NCBI GenBank assembly: GCA_002337145.1 | Contig: DDFK01000001.1 | Coordinates: 434,001 to 498,000, forward strand | DNA from: Chitinophagaceae bacterium UBA1930 | GTDB lineage: Bacteria > Bacteroidota > Bacteroidia > Chitinophagales > Chitinophagaceae | Length of the DNA: 64,000 nt | Reading direction: 5' to 3' | Part shown: one piece after another, positions 46,302 through 55,987 of the stretch | Layout: the number at the start of each line of letters is the position of its first letter | How positions within the stretch are numbered: position 1 is the stretch's first letter | Notes under the pieces: model-generated | Database searches by the model: none | Seen by the model: the letters and a program-made list of their open reading frames with translations, nothing else | What the model was told of the DNA's origin: nothing | Made by a program: the position numbers and the translations under genes

Positions 46302-47801
46302 ATGGCTAACTCTTACAAAACACCCGGTGTCTATATACAGGAAAAAAACGCTTTCCCCAATACTGCAGTTGCAGTGGAAACAGCCATACCCGTTTTTATA
46401 GGTTATACGCAAAAGGCAGAGCGTAACGGAAAACCATTGTTACGTGTACCTACAAAGGTCAGTTCTTTGTCCGAATATGAAACATATTTTGGGGGCGACT
46501 GTACACCACAGTTTTTGATACAGGATGCACCGGCAGATGCAAATGATGGCACTTTTTTCCTGAACGGTAAAAAAATGCAATTGCTTTTAAACATCGATAG
46601 CTATTCCTGTTTTTACAAATCCATTCAGTTGTTTTATGCCAATGGTGGAAACGCATGTTACGTCCTTTCCGTTGGCACTTATGCAGCCAGTGAAAAAAGT
46701 TTTGTGGTACAGGTTGCTGATTTTGTTAATGATAACGGTTCCAATAACGTATTTGACATTTTGAAAAAAGAGTTTGAACCTACCCTGGTTGTAATGCCCG
46801 ATATTCATGCAAACAGTAAAGATGCTTATGCATTGCAACAAAAAGCATTGGCCCATTGCAATGATATGCAGAGCAGGTTTGCCATACTGGATGTACCGCA
46901 ATCAACCCCTAGCAATCTACAATTGGATATTGACCAGTTCCGTAATGGTATAGGTAATAATTATTTAAACTACGGAGCTGCTTATTACCCTTGGCTCAAT
47001 ACAAGTATTACAAATAATTCACACATTAACTATACTTACCTCGCCAACTATTTAACGGTATTGGCCATGTTGCCGGAGGCAGAAGCACAAAAAACAGTTG
47101 ACCAGATAATACAAGCTGGCACTACTGCAAATGACCAACAAATTAGCGAAGCACATAAGTTGTTGCTGATAACCAGCCCTACCTATAAATTGATCATGGA
47201 TGCCATGCTATTCAAATTGAACCTGTTGCCGCCAAGTGCTGCTATTGCAGGTATCTATACACTGGTTGATGCAAGCAGGGGCGTATGGAAGGCCCCGGCC
47301 AATGTTTCATTGAGCAGCGTAAATGCACCATCCATCAATATATCGCATGAGCAACAGGAGGCACTTAATATAGATGTGTTGACTGGCAAATCCATCAATG
47401 TGATCCGTTCCTTTCCCGGTATAGGCAATTTGGTATGGGGTGCACGTACATTGGATGGCAATAGCCAGGACTGGCGTTATGTGAATGTGCGAAGGACCTT
47501 GATCATGATAGAAACCTCATTGAAACTGGCTATAAGGGCCTATGTATTTGAAGCCAACGATGCCAATACCTGGGTAACCGTTAAAAGCATGTGCAGCAAC
47601 TTTTTGACCAATTTATGGAAACAGGGTGCACTTGTTGGTCCTGCACCAGAAGATGCATTTGATGTTCAGGTTGGGCTTGGTGCTACTATGATACCCGACG
47701 ATATATTGGATGGCATCATGAGAATTACCGTAAACTTGGCCATTGTTCGCCCTGCTGAATTTATTACAATTACTTTTCAGCAAATGCAGCAGACTTCATA
47801 A
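46302..47801 (+). CDS. Contractile injection system (phage-like) sheath protein, orphan
   Basis: The 499-aa protein opens with SYKTPGVYIQEKNAFPNTAV and VETAIPVFIGYTQKA, the signature of sheath proteins of extracellular contractile injection systems, and ends with the conserved sheath domain (VWGARTLDGNSQDWRYVNVR, FEANDANTWVTVKSM, VGLGATMIPDDILDGIM, VRPAEFITITF). Sheaths contract around an inner tube to drive it into a target membrane. No tube, baseplate, spike, LysM, terminator, ATPase or effector gene lies within 15 kb on either side here; flanks are a deacetylase and a peptidase gene. The gene is full length with no frameshift. It may complement a cluster elsewhere or have been co-opted. 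Confidence 0.95.
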   Translation: MANSYKTPGVYIQEKNAFPNTAVAVETAIPVFIGYTQKAERNGKPLLRVPTKVSSLSEYETYFGGDCTPQFLIQDAPADANDGTFFLNGKKMQLLLNIDSYSCFYKSIQLFYANGGNACYVLSVGTYAASEKSFVVQVADFVNDNGSNNVFDILKKEFEPTLVVMPDIHANSKDAYALQQKALAHCNDMQSRFAILDVPQSTPSNLQLDIDQFRNGIGNNYLNYGAAYYPWLNTSITNNSHINYTYLANYLTVLAMLPEAEAQKTVDQIIQAGTTANDQQISEAHKLLLITSPTYKLIMDAMLFKLNLLPPSAAIAGIYTLVDASRGVWKAPANVSLSSVNAPSINISHEQQEALNIDVLTGKSINVIRSFPGIGNLVWGARTLDGNSQDWRYVNVRRTLIMIETSLKLAIRAYVFEANDANTWVTVKSMCSNFLTNLWKQGALVGPAPEDAFDVQVGLGATMIPDDILDGIMRITVNLAIVRPAEFITITFQQMQQTS

Positions 47802-47837
47802 ATATGTTTTCAATGTAGGCAAGACTGAATGTTGCAA

Positions 47838-50363
47838 TTAGTTGCCAGTCAAGAAAACAGCATTGCAAAAAAGCAGCTTACCATTTTCCCAAAACAGCCT
47901 GAACAATGGGTCTTCTGCAAAGAATACCAATGAGCCGTTGCTTATTTCAGCAACACCCAATACGGTTCCATCTTTTAGCTTGCTCTTTACTTTAAAACCA
48001 CTGAAACCTGTTACATAGTTTTCTTTTTTAAGTACACCCACATTCCAACCATCTTTCATGAACTCGTATATGTTGGCATCCTGTTTCAAGGTATAATAAT
48101 AGTTACCATAACCAAAAGCCAGTGGGTGCGTATTATCCAGTTCAACCTTGTAAATGGCACCTGGAATGCTGTTGGGCAACCAGTCCCTTTCCCTGTCGCC
48201 ATATTTCTTCAAGCTGCTATAGTCACTGCTGCTTTTATCCTTATCATCGCTCTTGTCTTCTTTCAGTTTAAAGCCAAAGTCGGCCGAAGCCAGTTGCGAA
48301 ACTGCACCTTCCAAAGCAATTATTTTGCCGCCGTTCCTTACAAATTCCTTCAGTTTATCGCCCGTTGTTTTATCGTTCAACGATTTGTAATAGCCATCTG
48401 CCACAATCAATGTGGTATAGTTTTTTAAATTGATTCTTGATACATCATTTGCATTGATCAAGCTCAACGGATAATCCAATTGCTGTTCAAAAAAGTTCCA
48501 TATCTCCCCTGCTGCGGCTGATGATACGCCATCGCCCGTAAGCAAAGCCACTTTGGGTACAGCAATTGTTTTGAAATAAGGGCTTCCAAAGTCTGCACCC
48601 TTATCCATGAAGCCTGTTTCAACAAATGTTGGCTGCACATTGAATTTTGCTGCGGCTTCATTAACAGCATTGTTGATGGTGGCAATATTGTTGCCCGATT
48701 TGATGATTACCAATGAACCCCTGTCAAAAATTTTGTCCTTGTAAGTAAAAGGCTTTTCGGCATAACGCACTTTGATGCCTTTCTTTAAAAGATAGCCCAG
48801 AAACTTTACACTGCTTACAGAAGTATAAGGAACGATGTAACCATACGTACTGATGAGGTTTACCTTATTGTCGTCTGCCATTGTTGATACAGCCTGTTCC
48901 ACTTTCACATCCCTTTTTTCTTTCAAGGCATAAGCATCTATTCCGTATGCATAGGGAATGCTCCAGGCAGTGATATCGTAAGTGGCAGAGTCCACCAATT
49001 TGTTCTTTGGTTCAAACAGTACCTGCACCAAGGCACTTTTGGGTTGATAAGCAGAAATGGCCACCGTATATTTTGCAAGCTTTGCATCTTGTTCTTTCAA
49101 ATCCTGGTAACTGAAACCTTTCATGCTGGTACCGGCAATGCTTCCATATTCAATGGCATTGCCATCCAATAATTTTTTAACTGCCAGTATCTTGTTCTCA
49201 TCATCGCTTGTCAATACATAGGTCTTGTATTCGCCGGACTTGCCGTTCTTTCCATCATCAAAAAATTTCTTGAACTCCGTTACTACACGTTGTGCATTTT
49301 TTGAAGTTGTTTCAATGGTAGATAGGCTTGTAGTGAAATGATGTGTTGCCCTGTCAACCAATGTCAAGGTATCGCCATCAGACTTAACCACGGCCAAACC
49401 GCCGCGGCTATGCCCGCCCTGTTCATAGGTCATGCCAATGGAGCCATTGTATAAGGGGTAAGTATCGCCATAAGACGGGTAAAACAAATCGAAACTTTCT
49501 TTGGTAAAATACAGCCATCCATTGTTGTCAAAATACTTTGCATTGTTCTTGCCAATCTGTGTCTGGAACTCACGTTGCCATGGTGTTATCACTTCATGAA
49601 AAGGCTCTGCAGCCGGGGCAAAATAATAAGGGTTGTCGTAATACTGTTCGTGAAAGTCCACATGCACCTGTGGCATCCATTCATTGTATTTTTTGATGCG
49701 TTGCTGTGTTTCAACCTGTGTTTGCCAAGCCCAGTCACGGTTCAGGTCAAAATTATAATGATTGCTCCTGCCGTTGGGCCAGGGTTCGCTATGCTCGCGG
49801 GTTTGCGGGTCGGGGTTGGGGTTCTTGCCAACCATTTGGTTGTACCAGTTCACATACCTGTCCCTGCCATCGGGGTTCAGGCATGGGTCAATAATCACTA
49901 CTGTATTTTTCAGCCATGCTTTTGTCTGTGCATTGTTGGGATCAACCAAGGCAAACAGTGTAAGCATGGCCGCTTCGCTGGATGAAGGTTCGTTGCCGTG
50001 CACATTGTAGCTTAACCAAACAATGGCTGGTGCATCATTGGTTTGGGCAGCAGCTTTGTCTTTTGACAGTCCTGCCAAACGTAGGTTGTTTATACGTATA
50101 GCATCCAGTTTCTGTATATTTTCTGTCGAAGAGATATAGGTAAGCAATAAGGGCCTGCCTTCATTGGTTTCGCCGTACTGCTCCAGTTTAACCATATCGG
50201 TTTTGTTTGCGGCAGTTGCCTTAAAATAATTGACAATCTTATAATGCGGGGTAAATTTTGTACCAACTTTATAACCTAAAAACTGCTCAGGGCTTTGCAG
50301 TCCCTGTGCAAATAGTGCAACCGAAAACAGAAAGCCAGCAACTGCAAGCAATAATCTCTTCAT
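47838..50363 (-). CDS. M14-family zinc metallocarboxypeptidase, secreted
   Basis: The 841-aa protein has a signal peptide (MKRLLLAVAGFLFSVALFAQ), an M14 domain with zinc ligands His122 and Glu125 (VHGNEPSSSE), DPCLNPDGRDRYVNW, FDLNRDWAW and a distal VHVDFHEQYY His, and a long C-terminal part with a glutamine-amidotransferase/beta-galactosidase-trimer-like fold (TLIVADGYYKSLNDKTTGDKL, VRNGGKIIALEGAVSQL). It removes C-terminal residues from peptides in the periplasm or outside. It stands alone between the sheath gene and the efflux regulator. Confidence 0.93.
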   Translation of the reverse strand: MKRLLLAVAGFLFSVALFAQGLQSPEQFLGYKVGTKFTPHYKIVNYFKATAANKTDMVKLEQYGETNEGRPLLLTYISSTENIQKLDAIRINNLRLAGLSKDKAAAQTNDAPAIVWLSYNVHGNEPSSSEAAMLTLFALVDPNNAQTKAWLKNTVVIIDPCLNPDGRDRYVNWYNQMVGKNPNPDPQTREHSEPWPNGRSNHYNFDLNRDWAWQTQVETQQRIKKYNEWMPQVHVDFHEQYYDNPYYFAPAAEPFHEVITPWQREFQTQIGKNNAKYFDNNGWLYFTKESFDLFYPSYGDTYPLYNGSIGMTYEQGGHSRGGLAVVKSDGDTLTLVDRATHHFTTSLSTIETTSKNAQRVVTEFKKFFDDGKNGKSGEYKTYVLTSDDENKILAVKKLLDGNAIEYGSIAGTSMKGFSYQDLKEQDAKLAKYTVAISAYQPKSALVQVLFEPKNKLVDSATYDITAWSIPYAYGIDAYALKEKRDVKVEQAVSTMADDNKVNLISTYGYIVPYTSVSSVKFLGYLLKKGIKVRYAEKPFTYKDKIFDRGSLVIIKSGNNIATINNAVNEAAAKFNVQPTFVETGFMDKGADFGSPYFKTIAVPKVALLTGDGVSSAAAGEIWNFFEQQLDYPLSLINANDVSRINLKNYTTLIVADGYYKSLNDKTTGDKLKEFVRNGGKIIALEGAVSQLASADFGFKLKEDKSDDKDKSSSDYSSLKKYGDRERDWLPNSIPGAIYKVELDNTHPLAFGYGNYYYTLKQDANIYEFMKDGWNVGVLKKENYVTGFSGFKVKSKLKDGTVLGVAEISNGSLVFFAEDPLFRLFWENGKLLFCNAVFLTGN

Positions 50364-50542
50364 ATTTTTTTATTGAACGGTGAATGTAATAAAAGAAAAA
50401 AAGCAGCCGGGAAAATTTTGATGTACAGACTTCAAGGTTGATTCGCCCTTTGTGTATGAACGGTTTGTACTCAACTTTCCTAAGCATTCCACTTAAATAA
50501 AACCGTCAGATAGTAGCGAAAGGAAATTTTTTTTGAAAAAGA

Positions 50543-50575
50543 TTTGGCGGTTTGAAAAAGTGGACATTAACTTTG
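50543..50575 (+). promoter_or_regulatory. Bacteroidota promoter of the TetR gene
   Basis: TTTG (50543-50546), 21 bases, then TAACTTTG (50568-50575), a full match to TTTG-N19-21-TANNTTTG. The operator-like element starts two bases after the -7 box and covers the expected start site, so a TetR dimer bound there would block its own gene. Confidence 0.6.
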
Positions 50576-50576
50576 C

Positions 50577-50600
50577 TTAACGGTGTTAAATTATTTAATC
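50577..50600 (+). promoter_or_regulatory. Operator-like element, copy 1 (tetR)
   Basis: The palindrome TTAACGGTGTTAA (50577-50589) is followed by ATTTAAT; the same layout, TTAACNNNGTTAA with ATTTAAT a few bases on, recurs at 51233 and 51351 before the efflux adaptor. It sits right after the tetR -7 box. Binding by the encoded TetR protein is inferred from shared occurrence. Confidence 0.65.
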
Positions 50601-50617
50601 CCCGTCAAAAAGCGAAA

Positions 50618-51214
50618 ATGGCCAGTAAGGACAGAATATTAAGATTAAAAGAGGAAACAAGGTGCAACATCCTTGAGGCCTCGCTTGATATTGTGAAAGA
50701 AGAAGGCTGGCAATCGTTGAGCATGCGTAAGATTGCCGACAAAATTGAATACACAGCCCCCATCATTTACGAATACTTTGCCAATAAAGACGCCATTTTG
50801 AATGAGCTGACAAGAATGGGTTATGTGAAGCTGGCCAGGCAGATGGAAGAAGCCAGAGACAAATTTACAGACCCTGCCGAGCAATTGGAAGCCATGTGGC
50901 TGGCCTACTGGAATTTTGCCTTTGCGGAAAAAGACCTGTACAAAGTAATGTATGGTGTGGAAGTGAACTGTTGCGTGTTTGAAAATGCCTGCCCGGATAT
51001 GAAAGCTCCATCCAACATGTTGTGGGACAAGATTGAAGAAGTGATTCCCGAAGATAAAAGAACGGAGGACTATATCTGTACAAAGTACTATACTTTTTGG
51101 AGTGTTGTGCATGGATTGATTTCCATTAACCTGACCAATCAACACCGTTCGGATGAGATCAATAAGCAAGTTTTAAGGGATGCCATTACAGGCATCATCA
51201 ATTCTATGAAATAA
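50618..51214 (+). CDS. TetR/AcrR-family transcriptional repressor of the RND efflux operon
   Basis: The start at 50618 (MASKDRILRLKEETR) gives the normal TetR N-terminus; an upstream in-frame ATG (50552) would overlap the promoter and operator. The 198-aa product has the helix-turn-helix (SLSMRKIADKIEYTAPIIYEYFANKDAIL, residues 33-62) and an all-helical ligand-binding part with three Cys (VNCCVFENACP) that might sense oxidants or metals. It precedes the efflux genes by about 165 bases and three operator-like sites lie before it and them, supporting ligand-released repression of both. Confidence 0.93.
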   Translation: MASKDRILRLKEETRCNILEASLDIVKEEGWQSLSMRKIADKIEYTAPIIYEYFANKDAILNELTRMGYVKLARQMEEARDKFTDPAEQLEAMWLAYWNFAFAEKDLYKVMYGVEVNCCVFENACPDMKAPSNMLWDKIEEVIPEDKRTEDYICTKYYTFWSVVHGLISINLTNQHRSDEINKQVLRDAITGIINSMK

Positions 51215-51232
51215 AATTTTTTTGAAAAAAAG

Positions 51233-51262
51233 TTAACACCGTTAAACAATTTAATCATGTTA
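51233..51262 (+). promoter_or_regulatory. Operator-like element, copy 2 (efflux operon)
   Basis: TTAACACCGTTAA (51233-51245) with a downstream ATTTAAT; 28 of the first 30 bases equal those of copy 3. TTTG at 51221-51224 may be the -33 box of a promoter that overlaps it. Confidence 0.65.
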
Positions 51263-51350
51263 CAATCGTCAACTTAAAACATATCAACTAACCCATGGAT
51301 TTTTAAAATACCCGTAGAACAGCCATCGCTGTTTTTTTAATCACACAAAC

Positions 51351-51380
51351 TTAACACCGTTAAACAATTTAATTACGTTA
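51351..51380 (+). promoter_or_regulatory. Operator-like element, copy 3 (adjacent to adaptor start)
   Basis: TTAACACCGTTAA (51351-51363) with downstream ATTTAAT, ending at the adaptor ATG (51380). Copies 2 and 3 are 118 bases apart in the same orientation, which would allow a TetR-type protein to block or loop over the region. Confidence 0.65.
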
Positions 51381-52516
51381 TGAAACAAGTATTCTACTCC
51401 GCCGCATTCCTGTTTCTGGTTGCATGTGCTGGCAACCAACTAAAGCAGGCACCACCACCGCCACAGGCCTTACCCGTTATACAATTAAACACCGGTTCTG
51501 CCACTACCTGGCAGGAGTACCCCGCATCTGTTGAAGGAACAACCAATGTGGAGATACGCCCTCAAGTAAGCGGCTACTTAGAAAAAATTTATGTTGAAGA
51601 AGGTACTTATGTACAACAAGGCCAGCCGCTGTTTAAAATAAACAGCAACGAGTACAATGAGTATGCAAACAATGCCAGTGCATCTATACAAGCTGCAAAA
51701 GCAAACATAGAAAGGGCACAGGTTGAGGTAGACCGCATTACCCCATTGGTACAGAACAAGGTGGTTGCCGATGTGCAGTTAAAAACTGCTGTTGCCAATT
51801 TGAATGCAGCAAAAGCAGCTTATGCACAAGCCACTTCTTCTAAAGGCAGTGCCGATATAACTGTTGGCTATACCCTCATCAAAGCACCTGTTAGTGGATA
51901 TATTGGCCATATTCCTTTTAAACAAGGAAGCCTGATTGGCAAAGGTGAAACGCTACCATTGACTGTACTTTCTGAGGTGAACAATGTACATGCTTACTTC
52001 TCCATGAGCGAAAGGGACTTCCTGGTGTTTATTGCCAACATAGCAGGCAAGACCACTGAAGAAAAAGTTAGGAATATTCCTGCTGTTGAACTACAGTTAC
52101 CAGACAACAGTATTTATGCTGCCAAGGGCAAAGTAGAATTGGTGCAGGGCCAGTTTGACCGAACTGCAGGTACCATCAGCTTCAGGGCCATTTTTCCCAA
52201 TGCAGACAAGCAATTACGTTCCGGCATCACAGGCAGGATACGCATTCCTTCGCTACACCAGGAGCAATTGATTGTGCCGCAGGAAGCTACTTACGAAGTG
52301 CAGGACAAAATATTCGTTTTTGCCATGGGCGACAGCAATAAAGTGGTAAGCAAACAGATAACCGTAAGTGGGAAAAGCGGCAGCAATTATTTAGTAAACA
52401 AAGGTATTGCAAGTGGCGAAACCATTGTGTTCAGTGGGTTGCAGCGTTTAAGGGATGGAGCCGTCATTGCTCCGCAGCACATTTCGCTGGACAGCGTTTT
52501 GCATGCAAGCCTATAA
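51380..52516 (+). CDS. RND efflux periplasmic adaptor lipoprotein (MFP)
   Basis: The 378-aa lipoprotein (MKQVFYSAAFLFLVAC, lipobox Cys16) has the adaptor plan: barrel-sandwich halves with GYLEKIYVEEGTYVQQGQPLF (about 55-75) and TLIKAPVSGYIGHIPFKQGS (about 165-185), separated by a helical hairpin, then the beta-barrel and membrane-proximal parts. It joins the inner-membrane pump to the TolC-like channel. It is the first gene of the operon, downstream of two operator-like sites. Confidence 0.93.
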   Translation: MKQVFYSAAFLFLVACAGNQLKQAPPPPQALPVIQLNTGSATTWQEYPASVEGTTNVEIRPQVSGYLEKIYVEEGTYVQQGQPLFKINSNEYNEYANNASASIQAAKANIERAQVEVDRITPLVQNKVVADVQLKTAVANLNAAKAAYAQATSSKGSADITVGYTLIKAPVSGYIGHIPFKQGSLIGKGETLPLTVLSEVNNVHAYFSMSERDFLVFIANIAGKTTEEKVRNIPAVELQLPDNSIYAAKGKVELVQGQFDRTAGTISFRAIFPNADKQLRSGITGRIRIPSLHQEQLIVPQEATYEVQDKIFVFAMGDSNKVVSKQITVSGKSGSNYLVNKGIASGETIVFSGLQRLRDGAVIAPQHISLDSVLHASL

Positions 52517-52520
52517 AAAT

Positions 52521-52662
52521 TGGCACATGGATAACACGGATGTAAAAGATTAAAAAGGGGTTTTCTTGCGAAGCAGGAAGCGATAAAACAATCCATCCTT
52601 TATTATGAGCAGCATCGGTTGAATCATTGAACATCCGTTCAATCTGTGACATCTGTGTGCCA
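52521..52662. repeat. Fold-back (MITE-like) repeat, copy A
   Basis: The 142-base element between adaptor and pump genes starts TGGCACATGGATAACACGGA and ends with the imperfect reverse complement, finishing in TCTGTGACATCTGTGTGCCA. A shorter relative lies at 57409-57519 between the outer-membrane factor and SDR genes. Both have ends TGGCACA and TGTGCCA. Such elements are widespread in Bacteroidota in my recollection. No coding content. Confidence 0.7.
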
Positions 52663-52723
52663 TACTCAAACGACATACATGTGCCCTTCTCAAACAATAC
52701 CAAGCTAACAACAAATCATTTTT

Positions 52724-55700
52724 ATGTTCAAAAAATTCATAGAACGCCCAGTACTCTCAACAGTTATATCCATACTACTTGTGTTGGTGGGCCTTGTTTC
52801 TTTATTCTCCCTTCCTATTACACAGTTTCCGGATATTGCCCCACCGAGTGTGCAGGTAACAGCCAACTATCCCGGTGCCGGTGCTGAGGTAGTGGCACGT
52901 TCTGTAGCAACACCTTTAGAAGAATCCATCAATGGTGTGGAGAACATGACCTACATGACATCCAACTCCAACAACGATGGCACGATGACATTGAACGTGT
53001 TCTTTACTTCGGGTACCAACCCCGATATAGCAGCCGTTAACGTACAGAACAGGGTTGCAAAAGCTACAAGCCTGATACCAGCAGAAGTAATACAGGCAGG
53101 ACTTACCACACAGAAGCAACAAAACGGTATTATACAGTGTGTGGTGTTATATACAAAGGACTCATCATTCAGCGAAAGCTTTTTGCAGAACTATGCCAAA
53201 ATAAACATCATACCACAAATACAACGTGTGCATGGTGTTGGACAAGCATTGATCTTCGGTTCTAAAGACTATGCAATGCGTGTATGGTTAAAGCCTGATA
53301 GATTGGCAGCTTACAATTTATCTACACAAGAAGTTCTAGCATCCATTAAAGAACAAAACTTAGAAGCGGCACCAGGTAAATTTGGTGAAGGGAGCAAAGA
53401 AGCTTTTGAGTATGTGATCAAATACAAAGGCAAATTAAATGATGATAAACAATATGAAGACATCATCTTAAAATCCAATGCCGACGGTTCTACTATAAGA
53501 TTGAAAGATATTGCCCGCATTGAATTTGGTTCGTTCAGTTATACCGCCAGTGCAAAGGTTGACAATGGCCCTTCAACAGGTATATTGATTTACCAGACTG
53601 CCGGCTCCAATGCCAATGATATATTGATTGAGGTAAACAAAATTGTGGAGGAAGCCAAGAAGTCTCTACCCAAAGGTATCAACACCTTCATCCCCTATTC
53701 TGCCAAAGAATTTTTGGATGCATCCATTGATAAAGTGGAGCATACATTGATCGAAGCTTTCATATTGGTGTTTGTGGTGGTATTCCTGTTCCTGCAAGAT
53801 TTCAGGTCAACCCTCATACCCGCCATTGCAGTGCCTGTGGCTATTTTAGGCACATTCTTCTTCATGCAGTTGTTTGGTTTTACCATCAACCTGCTTACAT
53901 TGTTTGCATTGATATTGGCTATCGGTATCGTGGTGGATGATGCCATAGTAGTGGTGGAAGCCGTGCATACCAAAATGGAAACGGACCACCTGCCCGCAAG
54001 AGCCGCCACTATTAAAAGCATGAGTGAAATATCTGGTGCCATTATATCAATAACATTGGTAATGGCTGCAGTGTTTGTGCCCGTTGGTTTCATGCAAGGC
54101 CCTGCAGGCATATTCTATAAACAGTTTGCATTTACATTGGCCATCGCCATCCTTATCTCTGCATTGAACGCATTAACGTTAAGTCCTGCATTGGCCGCAT
54201 TGTTCCTAAAAAGGGGCAACCATGGCAATAGCGAAAAACCACAAGGCATCAAGGGAAGGTTCTTCCATGCGTTCAACACTTCCTTTACACACATGACCAA
54301 CCGCTACACAAGTAGCTTACGCTTTTTGATCAAAGCAAAATGGGTAGCCATCATTGGTTTGATTGTGATAACCGTTACAACAGTTGTACTTGTAAAAAAA
54401 TCTCCATCGGGTTTCATACCAACAGAAGACCAAAGTATATTCCTGTATTCATTAAACATGCCGCCAGGTGCATCGTTGGAGCGGACAAAGAAAGTTGTTG
54501 ACCAGGTAGATTCCATTATTCAAAAAGTGGAAGGTGTTGAAAAGATATACAGCGTTGCGGGTATGAACATTATTACCAATGCCACAAGCCCCATCAGTGC
54601 ATTGGCTTTTGTTAAGCTGAAGAAACCCGGAACCCGTGGCAAAACGGAAGACATCAATGCCATACTGGGCGAAGTGAACCAACGCATCAGTGTCATATCA
54701 AAAGCAAACCTCTTCACCTTTACATTGCCTACCGTACAAGGTTTTGGTAACACCAACGGTTTCGAGTTGCTATTGCAAGACAGGAACGGTGGCAAGCTGG
54801 AAGACCTGAGCAACACCACCAATGGTTTTATTGGCGAGTTGATGAAACGCCCGGAAATACTGTATGCGTTTACCACATTCAGTACAGGCAACCCGCAATA
54901 CAAAGTGAATATAGATGAAGGCAAGGCCAAGCAGTTGGGTGTTTCCATAAGCGACCTGCTACAGACATTGCAAGTGTATTATGGTAGCTTCCAAGCATCA
55001 GATTTCAACCGTTTTGGCAAGCAGTACAAAGTGATACTCCAATCGGATATCAATTACCGTGTTGATCCCGAAACCTTGAACAACGTGCATGTAAAGAACA
55101 ATGCCGGCCAGATGATTCCTGTGAAGACATTGATCTCATTGGAAAAAGTATATGGCCCAGAAACCGTTACCCGTAACAACCTCTTTAATGCAGTAACCAT
55201 TAATGGCATACCGAAACCTGGCTATAGCTCTGGCGAAGCATTGAAAGCAGTGCAAGAAGTGGCTGCACAATACCTACCTCGTGGCTATGGTTACGAATGG
55301 AGTGGTTTAACAAGAGAAGAGCAACAGGCAGGTACACAAACCACATTGATTTTTGTAATGTCATTAGTGTTTGTTTACTTCTTATTGGCTGCACAATATG
55401 AAAGTTATATACTTCCATTGGCTGTCATACTTTCTGTACCAACAGGTATATTGGGTGTGTTTGCATTCATCAACATAGCAGGCATAGATAACAACATTTA
55501 TGTACAGGTTTGTTTAATCATGCTTATTGGTTTGCTGGCCAAAAATGCCATCCTGATTGTGGAGTATGCAGTACAGCGGAGAAAGGCCGGGCTCACCATT
55601 CACCATGCAGCCATAGAAGCAGCAAGGTTACGCTTACGTCCTATTTTAATGACCTCATTCGCATTTATTGCAGGCTTGTTGCCATTGCTTACGGCAAAAG

Positions 55701-55891
55701 GTGCATCGGCCATGGGCAACCGCTCCATAGGTACAGGTGCAGTTGGCGGCATGCTTACAGGTGTACTGTTGGGCATCTTCATCATCCCGGTACTGTTTGT
55801 CATTTTTCAAAAGCTGCAAGAAAAAATCAGCGTTAAAAAAATTGCAGAACATGATGATTGGATCATTGACAAACTGGAACATAACAAGTAA
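52724..55891 (+). CDS. RND efflux pump, HAE1/AcrB-type inner-membrane permease
   Basis: The 1055-aa protein begins MFKKFIERPVLSTVISILLVLVGL and has the twelve-helix RND plan with two large periplasmic loops. The proton-relay Asp405-Asp406 in GIVVDDAIVVVEAVH (fourth helix) is kept, as is GFIPTEDQ in the second loop. It exports hydrophobic toxic compounds or drugs with the adaptor and outer-membrane factor. It is probably controlled by the TetR gene before it. Unlike the adaptor it has a fold-back repeat ahead of it in the intergenic gap. Confidence 0.96.
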   Translation: MFKKFIERPVLSTVISILLVLVGLVSLFSLPITQFPDIAPPSVQVTANYPGAGAEVVARSVATPLEESINGVENMTYMTSNSNNDGTMTLNVFFTSGTNPDIAAVNVQNRVAKATSLIPAEVIQAGLTTQKQQNGIIQCVVLYTKDSSFSESFLQNYAKINIIPQIQRVHGVGQALIFGSKDYAMRVWLKPDRLAAYNLSTQEVLASIKEQNLEAAPGKFGEGSKEAFEYVIKYKGKLNDDKQYEDIILKSNADGSTIRLKDIARIEFGSFSYTASAKVDNGPSTGILIYQTAGSNANDILIEVNKIVEEAKKSLPKGINTFIPYSAKEFLDASIDKVEHTLIEAFILVFVVVFLFLQDFRSTLIPAIAVPVAILGTFFFMQLFGFTINLLTLFALILAIGIVVDDAIVVVEAVHTKMETDHLPARAATIKSMSEISGAIISITLVMAAVFVPVGFMQGPAGIFYKQFAFTLAIAILISALNALTLSPALAALFLKRGNHGNSEKPQGIKGRFFHAFNTSFTHMTNRYTSSLRFLIKAKWVAIIGLIVITVTTVVLVKKSPSGFIPTEDQSIFLYSLNMPPGASLERTKKVVDQVDSIIQKVEGVEKIYSVAGMNIITNATSPISALAFVKLKKPGTRGKTEDINAILGEVNQRISVISKANLFTFTLPTVQGFGNTNGFELLLQDRNGGKLEDLSNTTNGFIGELMKRPEILYAFTTFSTGNPQYKVNIDEGKAKQLGVSISDLLQTLQVYYGSFQASDFNRFGKQYKVILQSDINYRVDPETLNNVHVKNNAGQMIPVKTLISLEKVYGPETVTRNNLFNAVTINGIPKPGYSSGEALKAVQEVAAQYLPRGYGYEWSGLTREEQQAGTQTTLIFVMSLVFVYFLLAAQYESYILPLAVILSVPTGILGVFAFINIAGIDNNIYVQVCLIMLIGLLAKNAILIVEYAVQRRKAGLTIHHAAIEAARLRLRPILMTSFAFIAGLLPLLTAKGASAMGNRSIGTGAVGGMLTGVLLGIFIIPVLFVIFQKLQEKISVKKIAEHDDWIIDKLEHNK

Positions 55892-55898
55892 TTACAAG

Positions 55899-55961
55899 TT
55901 GCTAGTTACTGGTTATCGGTTAAAGACCCAGTACTAGCAACCAGTAACTGGCAACTAGCAA
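55899..55961. repeat. Imperfect inverted repeat after the pump gene
   Basis: AGTTACTGGTT (55904-55914) pairs with AACCAGTAACT (55939-55949), and TTGCT (55899-55903) with AGCAA (55957-55961) across a 7-base bulge. The A/T-rich flanks lack a clear T run, so it is a fold-back element or weak attenuator rather than a confirmed terminator. Confidence 0.45.
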
Positions 55962-55987
55962 TAAATGAATTAAGCAAACAAAACACA

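Noticed and set aside
46302..47801. Prophage
   Set aside because: Only a sheath gene is present; no integrase, capsid, portal, terminase or lysis gene is found nearby.
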